Of a DNA stretch of 64,000 bases, positions 31,895 to 42,310 are shown piece by piece (within the stretch, counting starts at the first letter, position 1; each line of letters opens with the position of its first letter). The DNA is from Acridotheres tristis (taxonomy: Eukaryota > Chordata > Aves > Passeriformes > Sturnidae), in NCBI GenBank assembly GCA_037013685.1, contig CM072897.1, positions 18,860,143 through 18,924,142 on the forward strand, written 5' to 3'. The notes under the pieces were generated by a model. The model worked only from the letters and a program-made list of their open reading frames with translations. It was not told the DNA's origin and did no database searches. Both the position numbers and the translations under genes were made by a program.

Positions 31895-32895
31895 GGTCAA
31901 TCCAGTCTGGGATTCTGGGATTTCCCCAATCCAAACCTTTCATGGAGGCAAAACCCCAAATCTGGAATTCCCAAACCAAACCTTTCCCACCTGTAATTTG
32001 GGGATAAAAACCTCAATTCTGGGATTCCCCAGCCTAAACCTTTCCCTTCCATGATTTAGGGATAAAACCCCCAGTTCTGGGATTTCCCCAACCCAAACCT
32101 TTCAATTCTGGGATTTCCCCAGCCCAAAACTTTCCCTTCCATGATTTATTTAGGGATAAAAACCCCAATTCTGGGATTTCTCCAAACCAAACCTTTCCCT
32201 TCCATAATTTAGGGATAAAAACCCCAATTCTGGGATTTCCCCAAACCTCTCTTGGAGACAAAACCCCAAATCTGGAATTCCCAAACCTTTCCCACCTGTG
32301 ATTTGGGGATAAAAAAACCCCAATTCTGGGATTTCCCCAAACCAAACCTTTCAATTTTGGAATTCCCCAAACTGAACCTTTCCCTTCCATGATTTAGGGA
32401 TAAAAAAACCCCAATTCTGTGATTTCCCCAAACCAAACCTTTCAAATTTGAGTTTCCCAAAACCAAACATTTCCTGGGGATAAAAACTCCAATTCTGGGG
32501 TTCCCCAAACCAAACCTTTCAATTTTGAAATTCCCCAAACTGAACCTTTCCCTTCCACGATTTAGGGATAAACCCCCCAAGTTCTGGGATTTCCCCAACC
32601 CAAACCTTTCCCTTCCATGATTTAGGGATAAAAACCCCAATTCTGAGATTCCCCAACCCAAACCTTCCAGTTTTGGAATTCCCCAAACCGAACCTTTCCC
32701 ACTCGTGGTTTGGGGATAAAAACCCCAATTCTGGCATTCCCCTTTAACAAAACCCCAATTCTGGCATTCCCTAAACCAAACCTTTTCGGGGATTTAAATC
32801 CCCAATTCTCTGACTCTCCAAACCAAACATAAAAACCCCAATTCTGGGATTCCCTAAACCAAACCTTCCCCCCATTAATTTGGGAATAAAACCAA
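31895..32895. repeat. ~60-bp minisatellite, CCCCAATTCTGGGATTTCCC
   Basis: About 15 copies: CCAATTCTGGGATTTCCCCA, AACCAAACCTTTCCCTTCCA, TGATTTAGGGATAAAAA. No gene. Confidence 0.92.
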
Positions 32896-33855
32896 ATTTG
32901 GTGCCCAATCCAGGCTGGAAGCAGGGGAAGCCCGAGCCCGCTCCCACCCCGAATGCAATCCCGGTTTTTTTGGGTTTTTTTTGGCCAGCCCGAGGGGGGT
33001 TTTGATGGCCAAGCTGGCTCGGTGACAGCTCCAGCCTGGCGCGGTGACAATCAGCGACAATCGGCGCCAGCCCGGCTCCGCTCGGGGTTCTTAGCGCAGC
33101 AATCCCATAAATTAGAGCTGGTTAAGCTCTGTCAGCATCTATCCCTGATTTTCCAGCTTTTCCAGGGTCTGGATGTCCCCAGATCCCCGTGTGGGTGACA
33201 CTGCCGGGCTGGTGGCACCTCAAAGGCGGCAGGTGACAAATTAAAGCCGCTGAGAGAGGTCGGGCTGGGTTAAAACCGAGCCTAAAACGCGGCCGGTGAT
33301 TAAATTTGGGATGGAAATAAATCCCTGGGGATTTGTGTTTTCCAAGCTCAGCATTCCTGGGATCCATCCCCCGGGGTTCATCCCCGCTCAAACGCAGCAC
33401 TTTTGGGGTGAAATGCTGTTTTTGGGGTAAAAAAAAAGAGAAATAAAAGGAAAAGAGGAGCCACAAGCTGGGAGAGGGAGGAGGAATTTTACTCCGAGTT
33501 TCCTCTGGGAAAAAAAAAAAAAAAAGGAAAAAAAAAACCTGGAAAAAAACCTGGGAAAGGTGGAGTTTTCTTGATGTTAATTCGCTCCAACAGCAGCGTT
33601 TTGCTGAAGTCTTTGATTTCTTTGTCTCCTGCAGATGATCAAAGGCTTTTGTTCTCCAGAGGGGTGGGATGAGGGAAAAGGGGGGGAAAAAAAGATGGAA
33701 AAGGGAAAATTTTGGGGGGTCTCGGTGCCTTTTCCAAGGGGTAGCATTCCCGGGATTTGCTCGTCTCGGTGTGGGGGCTCTGGGGTTTTCACAAATCCCA
33801 CAGGGATTGTGGGATTCCTCAAATCCAGGGATTTTGGGGATTGTGGGATCCTCAC
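32896..33855. other. Low-repeat island of ~1 kb, no gene seen
   Basis: 33005-33075 holds CGGTGACAGCTCCAGCCTGG, GCGGTGACAATCAGCGACAA and TCGGCG, a cluster of TGACA and ACAAT cores. 33226-33300 includes GACAAATTAAAGCCGCTGAG and GGTGATTAAATTTGGG. Poly(A) runs lie at 33428 and 33511-33540. I find no exon in any frame. Confidence 0.45.
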
Positions 33856-33859
33856 ATCC

Positions 33860-34430
33860 AGGGAAAATCGTGATATTCCTTGGAAAATTGTGATATTCCT
33901 TGGAAAAATTGTGATATTCCTTGGAAAAATTGTGATATTCCTTGGGAAAATTGTGATATTCCTTGGGAAAATTGTGATATTCCTTGCAAAATCAGGGTAT
34001 TCCTTGGAAAATCGTGATATTCCTTGGAAAATCGGGATATTCCTTGGAAAAATTGTGATATTCCTTGGAAAATCATGATATTCCTTGCAAAATCAGGGTA
34101 TTCCTTGGAAAATCGTGATATTCCTTGGGAAATCGTGATATTCCTTGGGAAATCGGGATATTCCTTGGAAAATCGGGATAGTCCTTGGAAAATCGAAACT
34201 CTCCTTGGAAAATTGTGATATTCCTTGGAAAATTGTGATATTCCTTGGAAAATCGGGATATTCCTTGCAAAATCAGGGTATTCCTTGGAAAATCAGGGTA
34301 TTCCTTGGAAAAATTGTGGTATTCCTTGGAAAATCGAAACTCTCCTTGGAAAATTGGGACTTTCCTTGGAAAATCAGGATTTTGCATTGGAAAATCGTGA
34401 TTTTCCTTGGAAAATTGTGACGTTACTTGG
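33860..34430. repeat. 21-bp array TTCCTTGGAAAATCGTGATA
   Basis: About 27 copies of a 20-21 base unit, with GGGATA, GGGTA and GAAACTC variants. Confidence 0.95.
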
Positions 34431-35865
34431 AAAAAAGCCTGAGCTTCCTTGGAAAATTGATGTTCCTCGGGAAATCATGGCTTCCCTTGGAAAATCGTGG
34501 CCTTCCCTGGGAAATCATGACATTCCTTGGAAAATTGTGACATTCTTCAGAAAATCAGGATTTTTCCTTGGAAAATTGTGACATTCCTTGGAAAATCGTG
34601 ACATCCCTTGGAAAACCCTGACTTTCCTTGGAAAATTGTGTTATTCCTTGGAAAATTGTGACAATCTTTGGAAAAACAGGATTTTTTCCTTGGGAAATCG
34701 TGACTTTCATTGGAAAATCTGGATTTTTTTCTTGGGAAATCGTGACATTCCTTGGAAAATCTGGATTTTTTTTCTTGGGAAATCACGACTTTCCTTGGAA
34801 AAACCAGATTTTTTTTCTTGGGAAATCGTGACATTCCTTGGAAAATCCGGATTTTTTTCTTGGAAAATCATGACATTCCTTGGAAAATCCCGATTTTTTT
34901 CTTGGGAAACCGTGACATTCCTTGGAAAATCTGGATTTTTTTCTTGAGCAATTGTGACTTTCCTTGAAAAATCTGGTTTTTTTTCTTGGGAAATCGTGAC
35001 ATTCCTTGGAAAATCCGGATTTTTTTCTTGGAAAATCATGACATTCCTTGGAAAATCCCGATTTTTTTCTTGGGAAACCGTGACTTTCCTTGGAAAATCT
35101 GTTTTTTTTCTTTGGGAAATCGTGACTTTCCTCGGAAAAATCTGGATTTTTTCTTTGGGAAATCGTGACTTTCCTTGGAAAAATCCGGATTTTTTCTTTG
35201 GGAATCATAACTTTCCTTGGAAAATCCGGATTTTTTTCTTGGGAAACCGTGACATTCCTTGGAAAATCTGGATTTTTTTCTTGAGCAATTGTGACTTTCC
35301 TTGGAAAATCTGGAATTTTTTTCTTTGGGAAATTGTAACTTTCCTTGGAAAATCTGGATTTTTTTTCTTTGGGAAATTGTGACTTTCCTTGGAAAAACAG
35401 GATTTTTTTTTTCTGGGAAATCATGACATTCATTGGAAAATCTGGATTTTTTCTTTGGGAAATTGTGACTTTCCTTGGAAAATCTGGATTTTTTTCTTGG
35501 GAAATTGTGACATTCCTTGGAAAATCTGGATTTTTTTCTTGGAAAATCGTGACATTCCTTGGAAAAATCCAGATTTTTTCTTTGGGAATCATAACTTTCC
35601 TTGGAAAATCTGGATTTTTTTCTTGGGAAATGTGACATTCCTTGGAAAAACAGGATTTTTTTTTCTTTGGGAAATCATGACTTTCATTGGAAAATCTGGA
35701 TTTTTTCTTTGGGAATCATAACTTTCCTTGGAAAATCTGGATTTTTTTCTTGGAAAATCATGACATTCTTTGGAAAATCTGGATTTTTTTCTTGGAAAAT
35801 CGTGACATTCCTTGGAAAATCTGGATTTTTTCTTTGGGAAATGTGACTTTCCTTGGAAAATCCCG
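34431..35865. repeat. 42-bp array derived from the 21-bp unit
   Basis: About 33 copies of a double unit: GTGACATTCCTTGGAAAATC, TGGATTTTTTTCTTGGGAAATC. It is continuous with the 21-bp array, so the second half of each unit is a diverged partner of the first. Confidence 0.94.
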
Positions 35866-36624
35866 AGCTGCAGGCAGGGCCGTGGCCTCTCTCAGCAGGA
35901 ATTCTCTGCCTCATTTCCACCACTCCGGATAAATCATCGGGATCTGCTTCCCTGGTTTTCGTCTCCTCTCCCAACTCTCCCATCCGTGACGGGGAAGCCG
36001 GAATGGGAAATGGGAGAGGTTGAGGAAAAGGGGGGAAAAAAACCAACAAAATCCCCCCCAAAAAATAAAAATAAAAAAAATTTAAAAGAGCCCCTGGCAG
36101 CTCTTAGATCCAAACAATAATCAGGGAAATGAATTCCAAAGGCGTTTTCCCGCATGACCGCCGGCGATAATTTAGCGCCAGCTGGAAGCGCTGGGATTAA
36201 TCCCGGAGCCCTGAATAATTCATCAGGCGAATCCCCCTTTTCCCTCCTCATTCCAGAGCCGCTCCAATTCCCAAAATTCTGCGGGCCGAGGGGATTTAGG
36301 GGATGTGGAAATGAGATCGATCGGGCTGGCGGCACATCCCGACCTTGCCGAGGCCGTGATTCCCTGGAAAAGCGGCTCCCGGGGACAGATGGGGACAGAT
36401 GGACATTTGTCACCGGGGTTAAGCAGCCTGGCCTTTCCCCCCCTCCCCTCTCCCCAATCCCCCCCTCCCCGTCCTCCCGCTGTGCTTTCCTGGGAATATC
36501 GGCACGTGCTGAAATTCCCGGAAAAGCCGCGGATTTGCGGTGCTGCTTTTTCCAGAGCCTTGGGACAACATCCCCCAGGGATAAAAGTGGGATCCAGCCC
36601 CGCTGGGAGGGCTGGGGAGGGGCC
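35866..36624. other. Low-repeat island with homeodomain-like sites
   Basis: 36085-36240 is rich in TAAT and related cores (CAAACAATAATCAGGG, GCGATAATTTAGCGCCAGC, CTGAATAATTCATCAGGC), and has the perfect palindrome GGGATTAATCCC at 36193-36204. The rest is mixed. No exon is visible. Confidence 0.45.
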
Positions 36625-36695
36625 CTGTCCTTGTCCTTGTCCTTGTCCTTGTCCCTGTCCTTGTCCTTGTCCCTGTCCTCGTCCTTGTCCCGGTC
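36625..36695. repeat. (TTGTCC)n hexamer array
   Basis: About 12 copies of TTGTCC/CTGTCC. Confidence 0.93.
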
Positions 36696-36978
36696 TCTGT
36701 CACTCCCAGCCAAGGGATTTGGGATCCCCGGGATCACACCTGGAGTCACAGGTGGAGCCCCAAGCTCCCAGTTCGGATCTCGGTGCCCAAGGGAGGCAGA
36801 GGAAGGATGGGATTGGGTTTTCCATGGAATTCATGGATTTGGAATTACCCCGGTGTCTTCCAGAGGGGCAGGGCTGGGGTTGGAGCAGAGATCCCAGATT
36901 CCCGTGGGATTGTTTGGGAATTCTGTACCAGGATGTTCATCCAGGCCTGGGGGTGGGGGGGGTCTGCATCCCAAAAGC

Positions 36979-37341
36979 CATGATCCATCCATGGATCCAT
37001 CCATGAATCCATCCATGAATCCATCCATGGATCCATCCATGGATCCATCCATGAATCCATCCATGGATCCATCCATGGATCCATCCATGGATCCATCCAT
37101 GGATCCATCCATGAATCCATCCATGGATCCATCCATGAATCCATCCATGGATCCATCCATGAATCCATCCATGGATCCATCCATCCATCCATGAATCCAT
37201 CCATGAATCCATCCATGAATCCATCCATGGATCCATCCATGGATCCATCCATGAATCCATCCATGAATCCATCCATGGATCCATCCATGAATCCATCCAT
37301 GGATCCATCCATGAATCCATCCATGGATCCATCCATCCATC
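36979..37341. repeat. 12-bp palindromic array ATGGATCCATCC
   Basis: About 30 copies of ATGGATCCATCC or ATGAATCCATCC. ATGGATCCAT is its own reverse complement, so both strands read almost alike. Confidence 0.96.
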
Positions 37342-38820
37342 ATCCATTTCTGAGGACAAAACTGGCAATTTAGGATTTGGGGGGAATTTGGGATTTGTGG
37401 GCAGCACAGATCTTAGCAAGGCACTCAGTGTCCATTTTTCATCCTCAAACCCCTTCCCAAGCTGCAATTCCAGGCCATACAGAACAGTGGGAAGCGTGTC
37501 CGTCCCCATATCCACAATCCATCATTGGGATTGACATCAACTTGTCGGGAATGACATCGGCCCGTGCCCAGCATGGGGGACAACTTCCTGAAGGTCAGCC
37601 CTGCCAGCTCCATCCCAACACCGGGAATTTATCGACAGCAGCTCCATCCCAAAGCTGCTCCTCTGGGAACGAGATCCCGGCTGTTTTTTCTGCAGCAGCT
37701 TCCCGGGGAGGCTGGAAAAGCGGTGCCATCCCCCCTCTGCTCCCAGGTCTGGGATGGGATCATGGAATTGGGAGAGCTGTGCCTCGGGAAGGAGGGGTTG
37801 GGATGCTCCAGAGCTGGGAAAATCCCCCGGGATGGGCAGAGCTGGTTCTGCAGTGGGGATTTGCCAGCGATTCCCGAGGGATTTTTGGTGCAGCCAGGTT
37901 TGGATGTGGGGAATCCTTGGGGAAAAAACGCTCTGCACCCTCCAGCCGCTCGGGAAATCCGGTTTGGGGGGGGGAAAAAATTCCCGAATCCACCAAATTC
38001 TGCCTCCCGCTGCTGTTTCCCACAGGAGGCCCCGGAGATGGCCCCGCTCCAGCCAAATTTGGGAAGGGACAAACCAAATTTAGGGACACACCACGGATTT
38101 GTCACCCACGTGGCTGCTGTCGCCGACATTCCCGGTTTTCCCCCGGATTTGGGATGAGGGCCGGGGGGACAGATGGCGGCTCCGTGGGCGATGTCACCAC
38201 CGGTGCTCTGATGCGCGAGGACGTTTTGGCACCGCCACCCGCGGCCACCTGGAGCGGCGCGACAAAGGGACCGGGAGGAGGAGGAGGAGGAGGAGAGGGG
38301 GGAAGGAGCCGCCTTCATCCCCCGGGATCCTTGGCACTGGCAGGGCCAATCCCAAGGGATGAGCGGGTTGGGCTGGAGAACCCCCAAGGAAAAGACCCCA
38401 AAAATGAATTTATCCCAGAAATTCCCGCAGCTCGGTGCTGGGACGCGGCTTTCCGCCTCCACGTGGATCCGGGCTGCTCCCAGAGTGTCCAAATCCTTTT
38501 TTTTTTTTTTTTTTTTTTGGTGGAAAAGTGTTTTTTTGGCACCATGGAAACACCCAAGGGGGGCAGAGCACCCAGCGCTCCCACGGGTGGATCCCTGCGG
38601 AATCTCCAGCTCCTGGCCAGGAATTCCAACTCTCCGTGATCCCAGGGAAGGGTTAAACACTCACGATCCCACCCCCCCAAAAAAACCAACACCGAACCGG
38701 TGAAGCCAAGAGCGGATCTGATGGGAAGCGACAGGCGAGAGGACGCGGGGGATCCTGGAATCCCATTATCCCGAGCCCAGGGAAAGCCATTAACCTCTGG
38801 AAGCGGAGCGGCCACGCTCT
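37342..38820. other. 1.5-kb low-repeat island, no gene seen
   Basis: The least repetitive stretch of the right-hand 54 kb. Features are a 22-base poly(T) run (38497-38518), CCCACGTGGC at 38106-38115 (E-box) and (GGA)n at 38275-38295. Open frames on both strands lack splice structure, conserved motifs or periodic codon use, and I do not call a gene. Confidence 0.45.
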
Positions 38821-38904
38821 CTCCTCCTCCTCCTCCTCCTCCTCCTCCTCCTCCTCCTCCTCCTCCTCCTCCTCCTCCTCCTCCTCCTCCTCCTCCTCCT
38901 CCTC
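38821..38904. repeat. (TCC)n microsatellite
   Basis: About 28 uninterrupted TCC triplets, ending CTCTTCCAG, so it resembles the acceptor tract of the CYP11A1 last exon. No exon follows. Confidence 0.96.
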
Positions 38905-39227
38905 TTCCAGGCCTTTCCCAACATTTCCCCCCCCCCCCAAGAACAAAGCACGGCCTACAGGTGGGGAAACTGAGGCAGGGGATGTGGGGGAGCATCCTCA
39001 GGGATGTGGATGAGGAGGAGGAAAAGCAGGAGCAGCAGCAGCAGCAGGAGGAGGAGGGTGGCCAGATGGCCGGGATTAATCATTCCTGGTGCTCCCGGCA
39101 GTGCCAGGGATGGGGGATCCGCGAATCCCACAAGTTCCCGGCGGCTGTGTTTGTATTCATCCCTCCAAATCCCACAGAAAAGCGTCTGGGGGGAGTTTAG
39201 AGCAAGGGAAATATCCCCGGGAAATGG
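38905..39227. other. Short low-repeat island
   Basis: Has (AGC)n at 39030-39045 flanked by GGA repeats, and GGGATTAATCATTCC at 39074-39088. No gene. Confidence 0.4.
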
Positions 39228-39505
39228 CGGGGACTGGGAAGCGGGCAGGGATTTCCTTCCCGAAATGTCTGTGTGGGTAAAACATCCCAAATTCGTCCTG
39301 GAGCAGGGAGGGGAAGAGGACGGATCAGGGATTTCCTTCCCGAAATCTCTCTGTGGGTAAAACATCCCAAACTCGTGCTGGAGCTGGGATTGGGAACTGG
39401 ACAGGAATTTCCTTCCCGAAATCCCTCTGTGGGTAAAACATCCCAAATCCATGCTGGGCTGGGGGAGGGAAGCGGGCAGGGATTTCCTTCCCGAAATCCC
39501 AAATC
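39228..39505. repeat. ~80-bp tandem repeat, four copies
   Basis: Each copy reads GGGATTTCCTTCCCGAAATC, CTCTGTGGGTAAAACATCCC and AAATCCATGCTGG, followed by GGGAGGGAAGCGGGCA. Confidence 0.93.
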
Positions 39506-39964
39506 CCAAATCCACGCCGACCCCAACTGGGGGGGATGTTACTCCCCATTTTTCCAGAATTCTTGGAAAACCGCGCTGATTTTTTGGTGACAATCCAGCG
39601 CCTCACGGCCCACCTGGAATTCTGCCGCTCTCCTTTCCATGATATTTTATTGATGGCCTCCCGGGGACGTGTTGATCCAGGGAATTCTGCTCCCAAGCGC
39701 CATCAAAATTCAGCGCACGGAGCAACCTGTGCTCCACCAGCTGGATCCGTATTCCAGGGCCGGCCGGACCTCTGCCCCCGGCCGCGCTTCCCGGGGGATG
39801 CGGCAGCTCCAGGCGGCGATTCCCGCTGCCTCCAGCCCTGCCCCGCTCCCTCCTCCCCGAGTTTTTGGGAACAAAAGCGCGGCCCGGAGCATCGGTTGCC
39901 TCGGCAACGGCGGGTTTGAAGATGCCGCGGCGGCACTTGAGGAGCGGGGAGGAGAAGGTGGCTG
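39506..39964. other. GC-rich island with X-box, promoter candidate
   Basis: 39740-39960 is CpG-rich and contains the RFX X-box at 39895-39908. An ATG at 39922 on the plus strand opens MPRRHLRSGEEK before a GTGGCT donor-like site at 39958. On the minus strand an ATG just past the X-box opens a 60-codon frame. Neither can be linked to a known protein. Confidence 0.4.
39895..39908. promoter_or_regulatory. RFX X-box
   Basis: GTTGCCTCGGCAAC fits the X-box consensus GTNRCC-N(0-3)-RGYAAC at every informative position, with a 2-base spacer and near-perfect dyad symmetry. RFX factors use this element at promoters of ciliary and testis genes. The surrounding CpG-rich sequence fits a promoter. The gene it would serve is not identified. 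Confidence 0.6.
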
Positions 39965-40271
39965 CCCTTTCCTTTCCTTTCCTTTCCTTTCCTTTCCTTT
40001 CCTTTCCTTTCCTTTCCTTTCCTTTCCTTTCCTTTCCTTTCCTTTCCTTTCCTTTCCTTTCTCCTTTCCTTTCCTTTCCTTTCCTTTCCTTTCCTTTCCT
40101 TTCCTTTCTCCTTTCCTTTCCTTTCCTTTCCTTTCCTTTCCTTTCCTTTCCTTTCCTTTCCTTTCCTTTCCTTTCCTTTCCTTTCCTTTCCTTTCCTTTC
40201 CTTTCCTTTCCTTTCCTTTCCTTTCCTTTCCTTTCCTTTCCTTTCCTTTCCTTTCCTTTCCTTTCCTTTCC
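39965..40271. repeat. (CCTTT)n pentanucleotide array
   Basis: About 60 copies of CCTTT, with two CTCCTTT interruptions near 40062 and 40108, decaying to CATTTCCTTTC at the right end. Confidence 0.97.
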
Positions 40272-40329
40272 ATTTCCTTTCCATTTCCTTTTCCTTTTCT
40301 TTCCATGGGGTCACATCCAGTCCCACACT

Positions 40330-41272
40330 GATGGGGTGGGGTGATTTGGGGTGGTCCCATTCCCACCAGGTGGATTTGGGGTGATCCCATTCCTACCTGG
40401 TGAATTTCGGGATGATCTCATTCCCACCAGGTGGATTTTGGAGAAGATCCTATTCCCACCAGGTGAATTTGGGGTGATCCCATTCCCACCAAGTGAATTT
40501 GGAGTGACCAGGTGGATTTTGAGGGGTAATCCCATTCCCACCAGTTGGATTTGGGGTAACCAGGTGAATTTGGGGTGATCCCATTCCTACGTGGTGGATT
40601 TGGGGTGATCCCATTCCCACCAGGTGGATTTTGGAGTGACCAAGTGGATTTTGGGGTGATCCCCTTTCCACCAGGTGGATTTGGGGATGATCCCATTCCC
40701 ACCTGGTGCATTTGGGATGACCAGGTGGGTTTGGGATGATCCCATTCCCACCAGGTGAATTTGGAGTGACCAAATGGATTTTGGGGTGATTCCATTTCCA
40801 CCAGCTGAATTTCGGGATGATCTCATTCCCATCACGTGGACTTCGGGGTGATCCCACTCCCACCCGGTGGATTTTGGGGGGTGATCCCATTCCCACCAGG
40901 TGAATTTGGGGATGATCTCATTCCCATCAGGTGGATTTGGGGTGATCCCATTCCTACCTGGTGGATTTTGGGGTAACCAGGAGGATTTTGGGGTGATCTC
41001 ATTCCCACCCGGTGGATTTGGTGTGACCAGGTGGATTTGGGGTGATCTCATTCCTACCTGGTGGATTTGGGGTGATCCCATTCCCACCAGGTGGATTTGG
41101 GGTGATCCCATTCCCACCAGGTGAATTTTGGAGTGACCAAGTGGATTTTGGGGAGATCCCCTTTCCACCAGGTGGATTTTAGGAAGATCCCATTCCCACC
41201 AGGTGGATTTGGGGTGACCAGGTGGATTTGGGGTGATCCCATTCCCACCAGGTGGATTTTGGGGGGAACAGA
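40330..41272. repeat. ~31-bp array GGTGATCCCATTCCCACCAG
   Basis: About 30 copies: GGTGATCCCATTCCCACCAG then GTGGATTTGGG, with GAATTT and GACCAGGTGG variants. Confidence 0.95.
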
Positions 41273-41690
41273 GTTCGTTTGTGAGGTCTCTGCAGCGCAC
41301 GGCTCCCCTTGGGATGGAGAAATCCCAAATGGATGAGCCCAGGACGCCGCTTCTCCCCGGGGGTTAATTAACACCCAGCTCTTAATGAGCGAGGGGAAAA
41401 GCCTTTCCCTGCCGCTTTTCCCAAAATCCCGGTGTTCCCTTTGGGAACAAGGCCGCCCTTGTTCCCGAGCCGCTTTGGGATCTTTCCCCGAGCTGTTCCC
41501 ACCGGGATTATGGGGTCAGGCGAGGCTCCCTGAGCCCCGCTGAAATCTGGGAAAAATCAGATTTAAATCGGGAATCGGGAGAGCTCGGAGCTGCACCCGG
41601 CAGCTGGAATGTCCCCGAGGCCAGGGAATGTCCCCAAGGCCCGGAAATGTCCCCAAGGACACCCTGGTGGCAGGGAGGGATGGCAGGGCT
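41273..41690. other. Low-repeat island with a TTAATTAA core
   Basis: 41355-41395 reads CGGGGGTTAATTAACACC and CTCTTAATGAGCGAGG. The rest is unremarkable. No exon. Confidence 0.4.
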
Positions 41691-42310
41691 GGGTCTGGGA
41701 TTTAGGGCAGGGAATGGGAAATGGATGAGGGATTTGGGGCAGGGAGTAGGGAATGGATCCGGGATTTGGGGCCAGGGAATGGGGGATGGGTCCGGGATTT
41801 GGGGCCGGGAATGGATCCGGGATTTGGGGCCGGGGGGGGTGTCGGGAATGGGGGATGGGTCCGGGATTTGGGCCAGGAATGGATCCGGGATTTGGGGCCA
41901 GGGAATGGGGTATGGGTCCGGGATTTGGGGCCGGGAATGGATCCGGGATTTGGGGCCGGGAATGGATCCGGGATTTGGGGCAGGGAGTGGGGGATGGATC
42001 CAGGATTTGGGGCAGGGAATGGGGGCTGGATCCAGGATTTGGGGCCAGGAATGGATCTGGGATTTGGGGCAGGGAATGGGGGATGGATCCAGGATTTGGG
42101 GCAGGGAATGGGAAATGGATGAGGGATCTGGGGCAGGGAGTAGGAGATGGATCCAGGATTTGGGGCAGGGAATGGATCTGGGATTTGGGGCAGGGAATGG
42201 GGGATGGGTCTGGGATTTGGGGCAGGGAATGGGGGATAGATCCAGGATTTGGAGCAGGGAATGGGGGATGGATCCAGAACTTGGGGCAGGGAATGGGGGA
42301 TGGATCCAAT
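41691..42310. repeat. ~31-bp array GGGATTTGGGGCAGGGAATG
   Basis: About 20 copies of GGGATTTGGGGCAGGGAATG then GGGGATGGATCC, with GGCCGGGAATGGATCC variants. Confidence 0.94.

Noticed and set aside
36154..37194. A 346-codon plus frame ending in (MDPS/MNPS)n
   Set aside because: Its second half is the 12-base palindromic array, its middle a TTGTCC hexamer array. No support as a gene.
37377..38660. Frames of 420 (plus) and 343 (minus) codons in the largest low-repeat island
   Set aside because: Considered as a possible single-exon gene. Both strands are open because of GC-rich, TAA-poor composition. Poly(T)-encoded F or K runs lie inside, and no recognisable domain, start context or splice site supports either.
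38821..38908. (TCC)n tract ending CTCTTCCAG, taken at first as an acceptor of a plus-strand exon
   Set aside because: The sequence after it (GCCTTTCCCAACATTTCC) gives no open, conserved or in-phase exon before stops, and there is no donor partner.
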